Positions 1-10,507 of a stretch of DNA of 64,000 nt are shown here, one piece after another; position 1 is the first letter of the stretch; each line of letters begins with the position of its first letter. The position numbers were made by a program, and so were the translations under genes. Below the pieces are notes generated by a model. That model was given only the letters and a program-made list of their open reading frames with translations, made no database searches and had not been told where the DNA came from. The stretch is taken from assembly GCF_902459465.1 (NCBI RefSeq), contig NC_047083.1, positions 6,501,526 through 6,565,525 of the forward strand, in the 5' to 3' direction. The stretch comes from Asterias rubens. Taxonomy: Eukaryota; Echinodermata; Asteroidea; Forcipulatida; Asteriidae.

Positions 1-1
1 C

Positions 2-619
2 CGCGGCAAATTGGAGGACGTCGCCCGGAAAATGGATTCTTCGGCACGCATGGGTATGCGCACAACATCCTTTCTCCTGCTCCTAACAGAATATCTGGAG
101 CAGGGGTGCGACGAGGAAAACATGGTGCCGGCGGACATGATGATTGCGGCCCTTCATTGTTTGGACAACGGTCTTTGTTCCATCCTCGACCAGTTCACTA
201 AGATCACGACCCTGGCGACGACGTCACGCCGCGCCAATGTGCTAGATGCACTTTTCCTACCATCAGCCGGGGCGCGTAAACGCCTCGACGATCTACCACT
301 CACCGGCGTCGACTTATTTTCTGGGCAGTTTCAGACGTCCATGGAGGCTGAAGCGAAGCGCCTCAAAGCCACGGACAAAATCAATCTGAAAAAGCCCAAC
401 GCCCCGCCTAAAGCCGTGGGTAACAAGGCGAAGAAACAACCTTCATTCGTCATCCCCCGCCGCCGCCAACAAAAGTCGACCCGTGGCAGTTTTCGTGGCC
501 GCGCCGATAACACAGCGGGCGCACGTTACCCACAGACTCAACCTGGCCAACCACGCACCCAGTCGGGTCGTGGTTTCCGAGCGCCCGCCCCCCGTTATAC
601 CGGGGCGTGGCGCAAGTGA
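2..619 (+). CDS. DIRS element Gag-like protein, C-terminal part
   Basis: The frame is open from the first bases of the window, so the N-terminus is missing; about 205 residues remain. The first 100 residues are helical and moderately hydrophobic. From about residue 115 on, the protein becomes rich in Lys, Arg, Gly, Pro and Gln (KKPNAPPKAVGNKAKKQ, then RRRQQKSTRGSFRGR), as expected of a nucleic-acid-binding Gag tail. No zinc knuckle (CCHC) is visible, which is common in DIRS Gag proteins. It overlaps the start of the polymerase frame by about 140 bp. The assignment rests mainly on position in the element and composition, because Gag sequences are poorly conserved. Confidence 0.7.
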   Translation, partial: RGKLEDVARKMDSSARMGMRTTSFLLLLTEYLEQGCDEENMVPADMMIAALHCLDNGLCSILDQFTKITTLATTSRRANVLDALFLPSAGARKRLDDLPLTGVDLFSGQFQTSMEAEAKRLKATDKINLKKPNAPPKAVGNKAKKQPSFVIPRRRQQKSTRGSFRGRADNTAGARYPQTQPGQPRTQSGRGFRAPAPRYTGAWRK

Positions 620-2690
620 CTTGACAAACTCCGCGCGGCCTCCCACCGACGGACCCGTGGGGGGCCGCCTCCGGAACTTTCTGGGGTCCTGGGGGCAAGT
701 GACCTCCGACCGGTGGGTCCTCGAAACAATCGGCCGCGGTTACGCGCTCGAGTTTACGAGGACCCCCCCGTCGGACATGCTCAGCCGGCCGACACCCGTG
801 CCGTCCGACTTGGCAAAGCGCCGCTCCCTCGAGGGGGAAATAAACGCCCTCCTCCTCAAGGGGGCGGTGCGTATCGTCCCCCGTTCTGGGACTCAGACGG
901 GCTTCATGTCAACCTTCTTCTTGACTCCCAAGAAGGAGGCTGGCGTGTGGCGCCCGATTTTGAACTTAAAACCCCTCAACAAGTTCATCCGTCCGAAGCG
1001 TTTCCGTATGGAGACGCTCAGGACTATACTGAGTTCCATAGTGCCACCCGCATGGGCGGCGAGTATCGACCTGAAGGACGCATACCTACACGTCCCAGTC
1101 AGGCCGGAGCACCACAAATTCCTACGTTTCCTATACAACGATACCCTGTACGAATTTGTGGTGCTCCCATTCGGACTCTCCACCGCACCGCGGGTGTTCA
1201 CCCGCATTGCAAAGACAATCGGGGCGGCACTGCGGAGGCGGGGCATCATGATATTTATATATCTGGACGACTGGCTGGTCGTGGGCCCTTCTCGGGAGGA
1301 GACGGAGGCAGCGCTCCAATATACCTGGCGCCTGACCTCCGACCTCGGATTTATAATCAATACCGAGAAATCCCACCTTATCCCCTCGCAGGTTCCCACC
1401 TTTCTGGGTGCGTCTCTCGACCTGCGCAGGGGATTGGCCCGCCCTTCGGAGGAACGCCTACTGAACCTTCGGCAGTGCGTTTCTCTCTTCCTCCCAGCAG
1501 TGGTGGCCCCAGCGCTGGCCTGGCTCAGACTGTTGGGCCTTATGGCCAGCATGGTGGATTTGGTGGACTTCTGCAGGTTGAGGATGAGGCCCATCCAACT
1601 TCACCTGCTCTCCTTTTACAGGCCCATCCGTCACCAAATCCACCACCTGGTGCCGACAACGCCCTGGCTAGTCCCCCACCTTCGCTGGTGGCTAGCCGAT
1701 GCGAACATCTCGCAGGGCCGGGCCTTTCGTCCGCCCCCGCCGTCGGTGACCGTCACGACCGACGCGTCACTCCTCGGCTGGGGGGCAACCCTCCACCCGC
1801 GTCAAATCGCAGGCGTGTGGGGTTCCGAACACCGATCGGCCCACATCAATGTCCTGGAAATGTTGGCAGTCTCCAACGCACTACGGCATTTCCAGTCGGA
1901 CGTCAGGGACCGTGCGGTTCTGGTGAGATGCGACAACGCCACAGTCGTGGCCTACATCAATCACCAGGGGGGCACCCGGTCGGGTCGCCTGTGTGCACTG
2001 GCCTGGGACCTCATCCACTGGTGCACACAGCCGGGAACAGCACTATCAGCAGTGTACATTCCGGGCGTAGAGAACGTCACAGCCGACGCTCTCTCAAGGG
2101 GCTGGATTGCCCCCACGGAGTGGTCCCTTCTCCCACAGGTGGCTCGGTCGCTCTTCCACTTGATCGACCGACCACACGTGGACCTGTTCGCCTCCCATGC
2201 GAACCACCAGTTGCCGATCTACTGCGCAAGGGGCCCAGACCCCAACGCATGGAAGATCGACGCTCTATCAGTAGAGTGGGACGGCCTACTGGCTTATGCA
2301 TTCCCACCCATCTCGCTCGTCTCTCGGGTTCTGACCAAGATCGAGCAAGAGGATTGCCGGGTCCTTCTCATAGCCCCGTTCTGGCCCCGGCAACCGTGGT
2401 TCCCACGACTCATCAGGTTACTGGTCCACCGTCCGGTGATCCTACCAGGGCGAGCGGATCTCCTGTACCAGCCCAGTTCGGGGATGGCCCATTCGGCTCC
2501 GGGGGATCTTCACCTGACGTGCTGGGTGCTGTCACGCGATCCCTCCGCTCAGCAGGCCTTTCGCAACGGGCTGCAACAATCGCAGCCCAGTCACGACGGG
2601 CCTCCACCAGGAAGGTATACAACAGCCGACTACGCCATTTCTTTAAATGGTGTGGCCGGGAATCCCTCCATCCTACCAATACTTCTGTAG
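483..2690 (+). CDS. DIRS reverse transcriptase - RNase H
   Basis: The frame is intact over 735 codons; the first ATG in frame is at 777, so the extreme N-terminus is uncertain. It copies element RNA into DNA. The reverse transcriptase shows ASIDLKDAYLHVPV, the LPFGLSTAPRVFT segment and the catalytic box YLDD at about residue 260. RNase H follows with its acidic residues visible: TTDASLLGWGA (about 427), HINVLEML (459), RCDNAT (484) and TADALSRG (535). The region after RNase H (DLFASHANHQLP, LLIAPFWPRQPWFP) is the usual DIRS linker. The 3' end overlaps the recombinase frame. No stop or frameshift is seen, so this copy is young at the polymerase level. Confidence 0.9.
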   Translation: MAVFVAAPITQRAHVTHRLNLANHAPSRVVVSERPPPVIPGRGASDLTNSARPPTDGPVGGRLRNFLGSWGQVTSDRWVLETIGRGYALEFTRTPPSDMLSRPTPVPSDLAKRRSLEGEINALLLKGAVRIVPRSGTQTGFMSTFFLTPKKEAGVWRPILNLKPLNKFIRPKRFRMETLRTILSSIVPPAWAASIDLKDAYLHVPVRPEHHKFLRFLYNDTLYEFVVLPFGLSTAPRVFTRIAKTIGAALRRRGIMIFIYLDDWLVVGPSREETEAALQYTWRLTSDLGFIINTEKSHLIPSQVPTFLGASLDLRRGLARPSEERLLNLRQCVSLFLPAVVAPALAWLRLLGLMASMVDLVDFCRLRMRPIQLHLLSFYRPIRHQIHHLVPTTPWLVPHLRWWLADANISQGRAFRPPPPSVTVTTDASLLGWGATLHPRQIAGVWGSEHRSAHINVLEMLAVSNALRHFQSDVRDRAVLVRCDNATVVAYINHQGGTRSGRLCALAWDLIHWCTQPGTALSAVYIPGVENVTADALSRGWIAPTEWSLLPQVARSLFHLIDRPHVDLFASHANHQLPIYCARGPDPNAWKIDALSVEWDGLLAYAFPPISLVSRVLTKIEQEDCRVLLIAPFWPRQPWFPRLIRLLVHRPVILPGRADLLYQPSSGMAHSAPGDLHLTCWVLSRDPSAQQAFRNGLQQSQPSHDGPPPGRYTTADYAISLNGVAGNPSILPILL

Positions 2691-3571
2691 GGGAGGTGGG
2701 GGACTTCCTGGTGTATCTCCTAGATAGCGGCCTGACGACTGATACGGTCAAAAATTACAGATCAGCCGTCGCCGCGATCCACCCCGGATTCCCAGACGGT
2801 TCCACCGTCTCAGACAACGGGGCCCTTAGCCAGTTGATCAAGGGGATGTTTGTCACCCGTCCCCCAGAACGCAAACTCGTCCCGTCTTGGGATCTGTTTG
2901 ACGTTCTGTCAACCTTGGCAGGGCCTCCTTACGAGCCTATGGATTGCTCCACACTCCTACAGCTCTCAGTCAAGTTGGCGTTTCTCCTGGCCGTCGCTAC
3001 TTCGCGACGGCGCAGTGAGCTGCACGCCCTGTCGGTAGAGACCGGACATATCCGATGGGAACCAGGCGGAGTCCGCCTGGTCCCCACGACCGGCTTTTTA
3101 ACAAAGAACCAGTCAAGTTCCTTCACGCCCCCGGACATTTTTGTCCCGGACATCAAGTCCTTTTCATCAGAGGCGAAGGACAAACTGTGGTGCCCCGTCC
3201 GGGCACTTAAGTGGTACTTGAATCGTACGAAGTCACTTCGTACGGACCATAAAAAGCTGTTTGTGACGACAACACCGCCCTTTCGGCCGGCGTCACAGTG
3301 CACCATCTCACGATGGATCGTGACTGCCATCCGCTCCGTGCCGGGCGGCTGGCCGGCGACCGAGAATACGGTTCGGGCGCATGATGTTAGCGGGGTATCC
3401 GCCTCTTGGGCCTTCTTTAAAGGGGTTCCCTTAGCAGATATCACCAAGGCGGCCTGCTGGAAGTGTCCTAACACCTTCAGCGACCTCTACCTGAAGGATG
3501 TCCTCCAGACAGACGGCAGAGCCGGGAGAGAAGTGCTGAAGACGGCCAGTCAAGCTTCCCAGAAACACTAA
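2450..3571 (+). CDS. DIRS tyrosine recombinase (phage-integrase type), catalytic HxxR motif altered
   Basis: This frame is open far upstream (to about 713), but the recombinase itself begins around 2450-2520. A core-binding helical domain is visible (STRKVYNSRLRHFFKWCG, TVKNYRSAVAAIHP). The catalytic domain has the first Arg in SRRRSELHAL (codon about 3011), the His of AHDVSGVSASW (codon 3380) and the nucleophile Tyr in FSDLYLKD (codon 3488). The HxxR motif reads HDVS: codon 3389 is AGC (Ser) where this family normally has Arg. The enzyme would join the circular DNA intermediate to the target. If the Ser is real, strand transfer should be weak or absent. It is in the same frame as the Gag segment. 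Confidence 0.87.
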   Translation, partial: ASGSPVPAQFGDGPFGSGGSSPDVLGAVTRSLRSAGLSQRAATIAAQSRRASTRKVYNSRLRHFFKWCGRESLHPTNTSVGEVGDFLVYLLDSGLTTDTVKNYRSAVAAIHPGFPDGSTVSDNGALSQLIKGMFVTRPPERKLVPSWDLFDVLSTLAGPPYEPMDCSTLLQLSVKLAFLLAVATSRRRSELHALSVETGHIRWEPGGVRLVPTTGFLTKNQSSSFTPPDIFVPDIKSFSSEAKDKLWCPVRALKWYLNRTKSLRTDHKKLFVTTTPPFRPASQCTISRWIVTAIRSVPGGWPATENTVRAHDVSGVSASWAFFKGVPLADITKAACWKCPNTFSDLYLKDVLQTDGRAGREVLKTASQASQKH

Positions 3572-4228
3572 CTGGTGAGTCCACTTTCCTCTCTTATACA
3601 TGTAATAATTTATATATTACCTATGTGCATTGGACATTTAACGAGGTGTACCTATTATGTTTTTACCCCATAATGGCGATACCCCCCTAAGGTCTTGCGC
3701 ACGATTCGCGGGCCCCCAGGGCCGCGCGCGTCGTTCTCGCGGTTCCACGCGCTTGGACCGACCTGTTAACCCTGGTCCGGCCCTCTGTTGCGTAGCCCGT
3801 CTCTGGCCCCTTGGCGCCCGCTTACCGGCGGGCAGTCTAGGGCCCTCCTTGGGGTTCTTAGGCACGCCCCGTGTCCTACGCCCCTGTAGACATACGATAG
3901 CCTGCGTATACCCACCGCCTACTCGGTGCGAGTCTATGCAATTGTAGTATTCGCTCTACAGGTAAGTAGAGTGAAGTAGACCCCCACCCCACAGTAGTGT
4001 GGGTGGGTCTACGAGCGAATACTTACCTCCTACCCCACTATACGAGTGGTTCTTGAGTACTTAGGCGCGTATCGCTTGACGAAAAAGAGGACGCCGACGT
4101 GTTGCGCATGTCACAGGGCGTTGGGGATGGGACTCTTGAGGGCGCTATTGTGTGTAAAACTCTTAGCTATTTGCCTGCCGGCATAGGGAACAATGCAATT
4201 GTAGTATTCGCTCTACAGGTAAGTATTT
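3572..4228 (+). repeat. DIRS 3' noncoding region with internal complementary region and right terminal repeat
   Basis: The 32-bp sequence at 3937-3968 recurs at 4194-4225, at the probable right end of the element. A hairpin (3977-4012, stem GTAGACCC/GGGTCTAC) and a partly inverted copy of the repeat (4013-4027) lie between them. In DIRS elements such an internal complementary region pairs with the two ends to circularise the cDNA. The stretch 3600-3930 is GC-rich and has no convincing gene. Confidence 0.65.
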
Positions 4229-4879
4229 TTTAAAAAAAATAATGGGACTCTTTCAAACTATTGGTTCAAGGTTAACTTTGTATTTTGTTTATTTCTTTGA
4301 TGTTAATATTACGTATTTTCAGCGTGTTTGTAATATGAGGAGTGGTCTTAAGTGTAAATAAAAAATTCCTCCGTGAATAAAAAAAAAAAAAAAAAATACC
4401 TTTACCTTCATAATGTAAATTTGAAAACGACATTTTGGTAGCTTTGCCCTCGCCTCTCGTCACTCGTACGCGATTTATGCGTTGTTTTCTACCGATGTTA
4501 ATGGGCCAATTTAATAAATGAAACTAACATCTTGTTTCTGCCTCTCATAACAGCTAAACGCGCGCGACTATGTTGGAACATGGAAGAATAAATTAGATAT
4601 TCATCCATGGTTGGAACCAGACTGAATGATTCTGCCGCAGACGACATTCACTTCAGTGCATTCGCTCAACTTTTCGGGCTCTTTCACTATGAATAATTGT
4701 ATCGTTTTTTTAATAACGAATTTTGAAAAGATTTTGTTTTAAAATGTTCTCGAATATATATAACTTCACAAAAGTTGTTCTTTTATTTTGTGTTCCTGGC
4801 ATGGGCGTCAATTTGACTTGAAATAGGGGGGGGGGGGCTTCGGGATTCTTATCATTTACGGCGTGGGGTCCGGAACCCA
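4229..4879. other. AT-rich intergenic sequence
   Basis: No gene is seen. It includes an A20 tract near 4378-4399 and a G11 tract near 4827-4838. Confidence 0.5.
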
Positions 4880-5652
4880 CTTAAAGGATTCGGATACTTT
4901 TTCAAAATGTCCACAGATTTACATTAAACTTACAGGGTTTGAAGATAATGATAGTGGAAAGCTTCCCTTCAAATAATATGTACTAAGGTTGTGTAGTTTT
5001 TGAGAAATGAGTAAAACAAGTCACAAAACAATTTTGGTCTCATGAGTTGGCACGGTTGGCTTGTGCGTAAAGCACTCGCCTCTCACCAAGGTGACCCCGG
5101 TTCGATTCCCGGTCGGGGCCATAATTATGTGAGTTGAGTTGTGCGTTGGTTCTCTGCTGTGCCACGAGGGTTTTCCAGACAATCCGGTTTTCCTCCCTCA
5201 GGAAAAAATCAAACACTTTCGATCTTGGCTGTGCTCCGTGGTCATAATGTGTTGATGTGGCTGGCAGCTAAATGCGCCCTTGCATGCCTGCTTCTCGAAC
5301 ACGTTGTAGCCGCGTCCTTCGCAATTCAGCTCTTAGCTGCGAGTAAGAATGATTAGCCCCCAAAATTATTATTATTATTATATGAGACCAAAACTATTTT
5401 AGCATGTAAAATCCCCTTTACCAGTTATGATATTATACCAAAACCATAGCATAACTGGTTAATACGTTTTTACATGCTAAAACTGAGACGAAAATTATTA
5501 CTTTTACTCATTTCTCAAAAACTACAGCACCGCAGTAAGTAAAGTTTCAAGGGAAGTTTTTTACTATTATAATCTTCAAACTGTGTAAGTTTAATATAAA
5601 TCTGTGGACATTGTGTTTTTTTTTAGCAAAAAGTGCATATACCCTTTAAGTG
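4878..5652. mobile_element. TTAA-flanked long-inverted-repeat element carrying a SINE
   Basis: The ends TTAAAGG...CCTTTAA are flanked by TTAA on both sides. About 150 bp of left arm (4882-5040) matches the right arm (5503-5650) in inverted orientation, including the segment that contains the word tccacagattta. The SINE at 5042-5388 sits near the apex. There is no coding capacity, so it is a non-autonomous element. Confidence 0.7.
5042..5388 (+). mobile_element. tRNA-derived SINE (copy 1)
   Basis: The tRNA-like head (about 5046-5120) has a B box GGTTCGATTCC and an A-box-like segment. A conserved body of about 240 bp follows, then an ATT-repeat tail (5366-5383). A second copy of head and body lies on the minus strand at 9365-9690. 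The head lacks a good cloverleaf, so it is not a functional tRNA gene. Confidence 0.75.
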
Positions 5653-5902
5653 CCCCGGGAATATGTCTTAATGCTCCCTGGTGCAGTCTAGGCCTTTGAA
5701 GAGAAATCTTTTGAACCTACTGATGATCTGTAATGATTCAAAGTTAGGAATTAGTGCAGTAGAAGTTAGTGCGAGTTTTTTAACAGTGATAGGTCTAGTG
5801 TGTTCATTTTAGGAACTGATAACACGCACTTCAGATAATTAATTTGTATAGACTTTTGTTTTCTCGTACAAAGTTTATTTTAAATTATTTGGAGCAATTT
5901 AT
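5653..5902. other. Intergenic sequence
   Basis: Unique-looking AT-rich sequence leading into the 81-bp array; nothing recognised. Confidence 0.4.
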
Positions 5903-8170
5903 CATAAATACTTTGATGCTCATTTTAAACTGACTCATCTTTCTTAGAAGACCTAGGGCCTACTTGTATTTGTGTTGCGTTTGCATAAATACTTTGTTGC
6001 TCATTTTAAACTGACTCATCTTTCTTAGAAGACCTAGGGCCTACTTGTATTTGTGTTGTGTTTGCATAAATACTTTGTTGCTCATTTTAAACTGACTCAT
6101 CTTTCTAAGAAGACCTAGGGCCTACTTGTATTTGTGTTGTGTTTGCATAAATACTTTGATGCTCATTTTAAACTGACTCATCTTTCTTAGAAGACCTAGG
6201 GCCTACTTGTATTTGTGTTGTGTTTGCATAAATACTTTGATGCTCATTTTAAACTGACTCATCTTTCTTAGAAGACCTAGGGCCTACTTGTATTTGTGTT
6301 GTGTTTGCATAAATACTTTGATGCTCATTTTAAAACGACTCATCTTTCTTAGAAGGCCTAGGGCCTACTTGTATTTGTGTTGTGTTTGCATAAATACTTT
6401 GTTGCTCATTTTAAACTGACTCATCTTTCTTAGAAGACCTAGGGCCTACTTGTATTTGTGTTGTGTTTGCATAAATACTTTGTTGCTCATTTTAAACTGA
6501 CTCATCTTTCTTAGAAGACCTAGGGCCTACTTGTATTTGTGTTGTGTTTGCATAAATACTTTGATGCTCATTTTAAACTGACTCATCTTTCTTAGAAGGC
6601 CTAGGGTCTACTTGTATTTGTGTTGTGTTTGCATAAATACTTTGTTTCTCATTTTAAACTGACTCATCTTTCTTAGAAGGCCTAGGGCCTACTTGTATTT
6701 GTGTTGTGTTTGCATAAATACTTTGATGCTCATTTTAAACTGACTCATCTTTCTTAGAAGGCCTAGGGCCTACTTGTATTTGTGTTGTGTTTGCATAAAT
6801 ACTTTGATTCTCATTTTAAACTGACTCATCTTTCTTAGAAGGCCTAGGGCCTACTTGTATTTGTGTTGTGTTTGCATAAATACTTTGATGCTCATTTTAA
6901 ACTGACTCATCTTTCTTAGAAGGCCTAGGGCCTACTTGTATTTGTGTTGTGTTTGCATAAATACTTTGATGCTCATTTTAAACTGACTCATCTTTCTTAG
7001 AAGGCCTAGGGTCTACTTGTATTTGTGTTGTGTTTGCATAAATACTTTGTTGCTCATTTTAAACTGACTCATCTTTCTTAGAAGACCTAGGGCCTACTTG
7101 TATTTGTGTTGTGTTTGCATAAATACTTTGTTTCTCATTTTAAACTGACTCATCTTTCTTAGAAGGCCTAGGGCCTACTTGTATTTGTGTTGTGTTTGCA
7201 TAAATACTTTGTTTCTCATTTTAAACTGACTCATCTTTCTTAGAAGGCCTAGGGCCTACTTGTATTTGTGTTGTGTTTGCATAAATACTTTGTTTCTCAT
7301 TTTAAACTGACTCATCTTTCTTAGAAGGCCTAGGGCCTACTTGTATTTGTGTTGTGTTTGCATAAATACTTTGATGCTCATTTTAAACTGACTCATCTTT
7401 CTTAGAAGGCCTAGGGCCTACTTGTATTTGTGTTGTGTTTGCATAAATACTTTGTTGCTCATTTTAAACTGACTCATCTTTCTTAGAAGACCTAGGGCCT
7501 ACTTGTATTTGTGTTGTGTTTGCGTAAATACTTTGATGCTCATTTTAAACTGACTCATCTTTCTTAGAAGGCCTAGGGCCTACTTGTATTTGTTTTGTGT
7601 TTGCATAAATACTTTGTTTCTCATTTTAAACTGACTCATCTTTCTTAGAAGGCCTAGGGCCTACTTGTATTTGTGTTGTGTTTGCATAAATACTTTGATG
7701 CTCATTTTAAACTGACTCATCTTTCTTAGAAGGCCTAGGGCCTACTTGTATTTGTGTTGTGTTTGCATAAATACTTTGATGCTCATTTTAAACTGACTCA
7801 TCTTTCTTAGAAGGCCTAGGGCCTACTTGTATTTGTGTTGTGTTTGCATAAATACTTTGTTGCTCATTTTAAACTGACTCATCTTTCTTAGAAGACCTAG
7901 GGCCTACTTGTATTTGTGTTGTGTTTGCATAAATACTTTGATGCTCATTTTAAACTGACTCATCTTTCTTAGAAGACCTAGGGCCTACTTGTATTTGTGT
8001 TGTGTTTGCATAAATACTTTGATGCTCATTTTAAACTGACTCATCTTTCTTAGAAGGCCTAGGGCCTACTTGTATTTGTGTTGTGTTTGCATAAATACTT
8101 TGATGCTCATTTTAAACTGACTCATCTTTCTTAGAAGACCTAGGGCCTACTTGTATTTGTGTTGTGTTTG
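5903..8170. repeat. 81-bp satellite array, 28 units
   Basis: The unit starts at cataaatactttg and the array runs from 5903 to 8170, which is 28 units of 81 bp with no net indel. Units differ mainly at two positions: gatgc/gttgc/gtttc near the start, and agac/aggc in the middle. Variant blocks recur in runs, as expected from unequal exchange. Although 81 is divisible by 3, no frame is open through the unit. Confidence 0.93.
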
Positions 8171-9176
8171 CATAAAAATGTGTTTTCTTTATGATTGATA
8201 AGAACACTCAAAGGCACTGTATAACACTTTTGGTAGTCACTCAAAATAACTGTTAGCATAAAAACTCACATGGCCTGACATTACAGTAAGATGTCTAATG
8301 TTTGCAAACAGATTAAAGAACAATCAAAATAAGAATAAGGTGTTGTGTTTGAAGGTTTAATGTCAACTTAACTTCTTGCATAGAGCGATTTTGATCATGC
8401 TACAAACATTAACTTAAATAAATGCTTTGTCAGATCGAAATCACTCGTTTTACCTTAAAGTACATACTGAATAAATACAATACTTTGAAACATAAAATTT
8501 CTTATAGCTTGTTTTTTTTTAAGGCACGCAATCCCAATAAAAATTGTAGGATTGCAACACTTAACTTCCTTCTGAAACGGATATTGGAAAGTCACGGCCC
8601 TGGGACACAGAGCGGACGCCCAGATACGTGGTAGTTAGCTATCAACGGTCTCTGCATTCGGAGGACAAGTTCCTGCTGCACAAGTCAAGTATTCGCAGCT
8701 CATGCGAATTACATTTATAGGTAAGTAAAAATTAAATTGATAGTGTAGCTTTTGAAGATAAATAAACCAGGAACAATAAACGGTTGAAAATCTATACATG
8801 CTTCGAAGGGATATGACATCCTACGCTTTTTAATTTAGTATGCGATGACAATAAGTGTTTGGTAGTTTGTTTATTTTGTGTATTTCCATTTGCACAGTTT
8901 AAACAAAAATCAACAACAGTAATTGTTTATGAAAAATGTAATAACGATGATACAAGTTTAACCCCCTCCTGTAGTGGAGTACCCATACAACCTTTGTAAA
9001 GCGCCTATTCATCGAGATCAATGTGCTGAAAAGAACAAAACCATAGGAACCAAACTACAATAAATAACATCTGACACTAATAAGTTTTGGAGATTTTATG
9101 AACAAATGGCAAAGATTTTTCTGAGGCGTTAATGGGAGGTTGTTCCATATTCACGTAGCAATAAAGAACAAGTTCT
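8171..9176. other. Intergenic sequence with a fragment of a TTAA-type repeat
   Basis: The stretch 8202-8270 resembles the left end of the AAGGCACTGGACACT-type elements seen elsewhere in the window. The rest is AT-rich with no gene recognised. Confidence 0.4.
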
Positions 9177-9749
9177 GGGCCCAATTTCATAGAGCTGCTA
9201 AGCACACAAATTTGCTTAGCATGAAATTTCTTCCTTAAAAAAAACCAGGATTACTAACCAAATTTACATTTGTCGCTTATTGCTCGTAACTGGTATTCAG
9301 CTGTTGTCTGATTATCCTGAAAATCACGAGGAAATTCGGTTGGTAATCCTGTTTTGATAAATAAATAAATTTTTGGGGGCTAATCATCCTTACTCGCAGC
9401 TAGAGCTGAACTGCGAAGAGCGCGGCTACAACGTGTTCGAGAAGCAGGCATGCAAGGGCGCATTAAGCTGCCAGCCACATCAACCCATTATGACCACGGA
9501 GCACAGCCAAGATCGAAAGTGTTTGATTTTTTGCTGAGGGAGGAAAACCGGATAGTCTGGGAAAACCCTTGTGGCACAGCAGAGAACTAACGCACAACTC
9601 AACTCAAATAAAAATGTATGGCCCCGACCGGGAATCGAACCGAGGTCACCTTGGTGAGAGGCGAACGCTTTACGCAAGCCAACCATGCCAAGGGAGAAAT
9701 TTCATGCTAAGCAAATTTTTGTGCTTAGCAGCTCTATGAAATTGGGCCC
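9177..9749. mobile_element. GGGCCCAATTTCAT-type inverted-repeat element with a nested SINE
   Basis: The terminal inverted repeats start GGGCCCAATTTCATAGAGCT (left, 9177) and end with its reverse complement (right, 9749). Each end carries a subterminal hairpin-like motif (tgcttagcatgaaattt). The SINE at 9365-9690 is inserted inside. Relatives of the same family occur at 49994-50238, at 54087-54342 and 54437-54692, and inside 13171-14092. Confidence 0.78.
9365..9690 (-). mobile_element. tRNA-derived SINE (copy 2)
   Basis: Reverse-oriented copy of the SINE at 5042-5388: the same body, and a tRNA-like head with B box at about 9636-9650 on the minus strand. It ends on the plus-strand left side in an AAAT-repeat tail (9357-9372). 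Confidence 0.75.
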
Positions 9750-10507
9750 TGGTTGTGAGCAGATGAGAGTGTTATGATGGTTGGGTGTTCGGTTTATAGG
9801 CGTATGGTATCAGAAGCTTTAGCGTGGCGGTTTGCAAGGCAAGATGATAAGAAGCCTGGTGCTAGTCCTAGGAGACATTAGACACAGTTTGAAAGTAAAA
9901 CTTTGAAAGTTACTCTCTCTTTGACCAGAAGTCAATGTAACTGATGAAAGTATCCAGATTGCGATTGTTTCATAACTTATAGGCCTACTAATTGTATGTG
10001 AAAATACATACTGCCAACTATTACCATATCAAAAAGACTTCACTATTAGCCTATAATATAAAGAAATCGAATTGATAATGACATGCTGATTTAGAACATG
10101 AATGACCTTCTTATATATATCAGGTTTAATTTATAAGTTAACCGGAAAGGAGTTAACAAATTAAGGTAGAAGTTTACGATAATTGGAAGAAACCAAATCC
10201 ACTCTACAGATAACAGCAAGACGGATAAGGTTATCTTGTCTTGTAGCAAGGAAATTACACGAAGATGAACTTGGATCTAATTATTTATATAATCAAAGCC
10301 ATGAATGGCAATTTGGACGTTAACAAAATCTCCCAGCTTTAGAAGTTTATATTTGAAGCAAAGAGGAGTGGCATGTGCATTGTGCTAGATAGGACACACA
10401 TTACGATTTGCATGTTGTTTAACAGATGTAGTAGTCTTCTTGAACTAGTAGACTTCTTGAAGGAGAGGTACACTTTCTTCATACCATCTATTTAAATATG
10501 GATAAAC
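9750..10507. other. Intergenic sequence
   Basis: AT-rich; no gene or repeat recognised. Confidence 0.4.

Larger units (their letters stand above)
1..4228 (+). mobile_element. DIRS-like tyrosine-recombinase retrotransposon, 5' truncated by the window edge
   Basis: Three overlapping reading frames encode, in order, a Gag-like basic protein, a reverse transcriptase with RNase H, and a tyrosine recombinase. That order and the use of a recombinase instead of an integrase define the DIRS order. Downstream lies about 650 bp of GC-rich noncoding DNA ending in a 32-bp sequence (4194-4225) that also occurs at 3937-3968. A partly inverted relative (4013-4027) sits in an internal complementary region. 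The left terminal repeat is outside the window. Base composition changes sharply at about 4229, from GC-rich element to AT-rich flank, which supports the right boundary. Confidence 0.88.

Noticed and set aside
713..2440. Upstream half of the long frame that contains the recombinase
   Set aside because: Pro/Gly/Arg-rich translation without a domain signature, produced by GC-rich composition opposite the reverse-transcriptase frame. Only the part after about 2450 is coding.
5903..8170. CRISPR-like regular repeat array
   Set aside because: Units are contiguous with no unique spacers, and the context is eukaryotic. It is a satellite.
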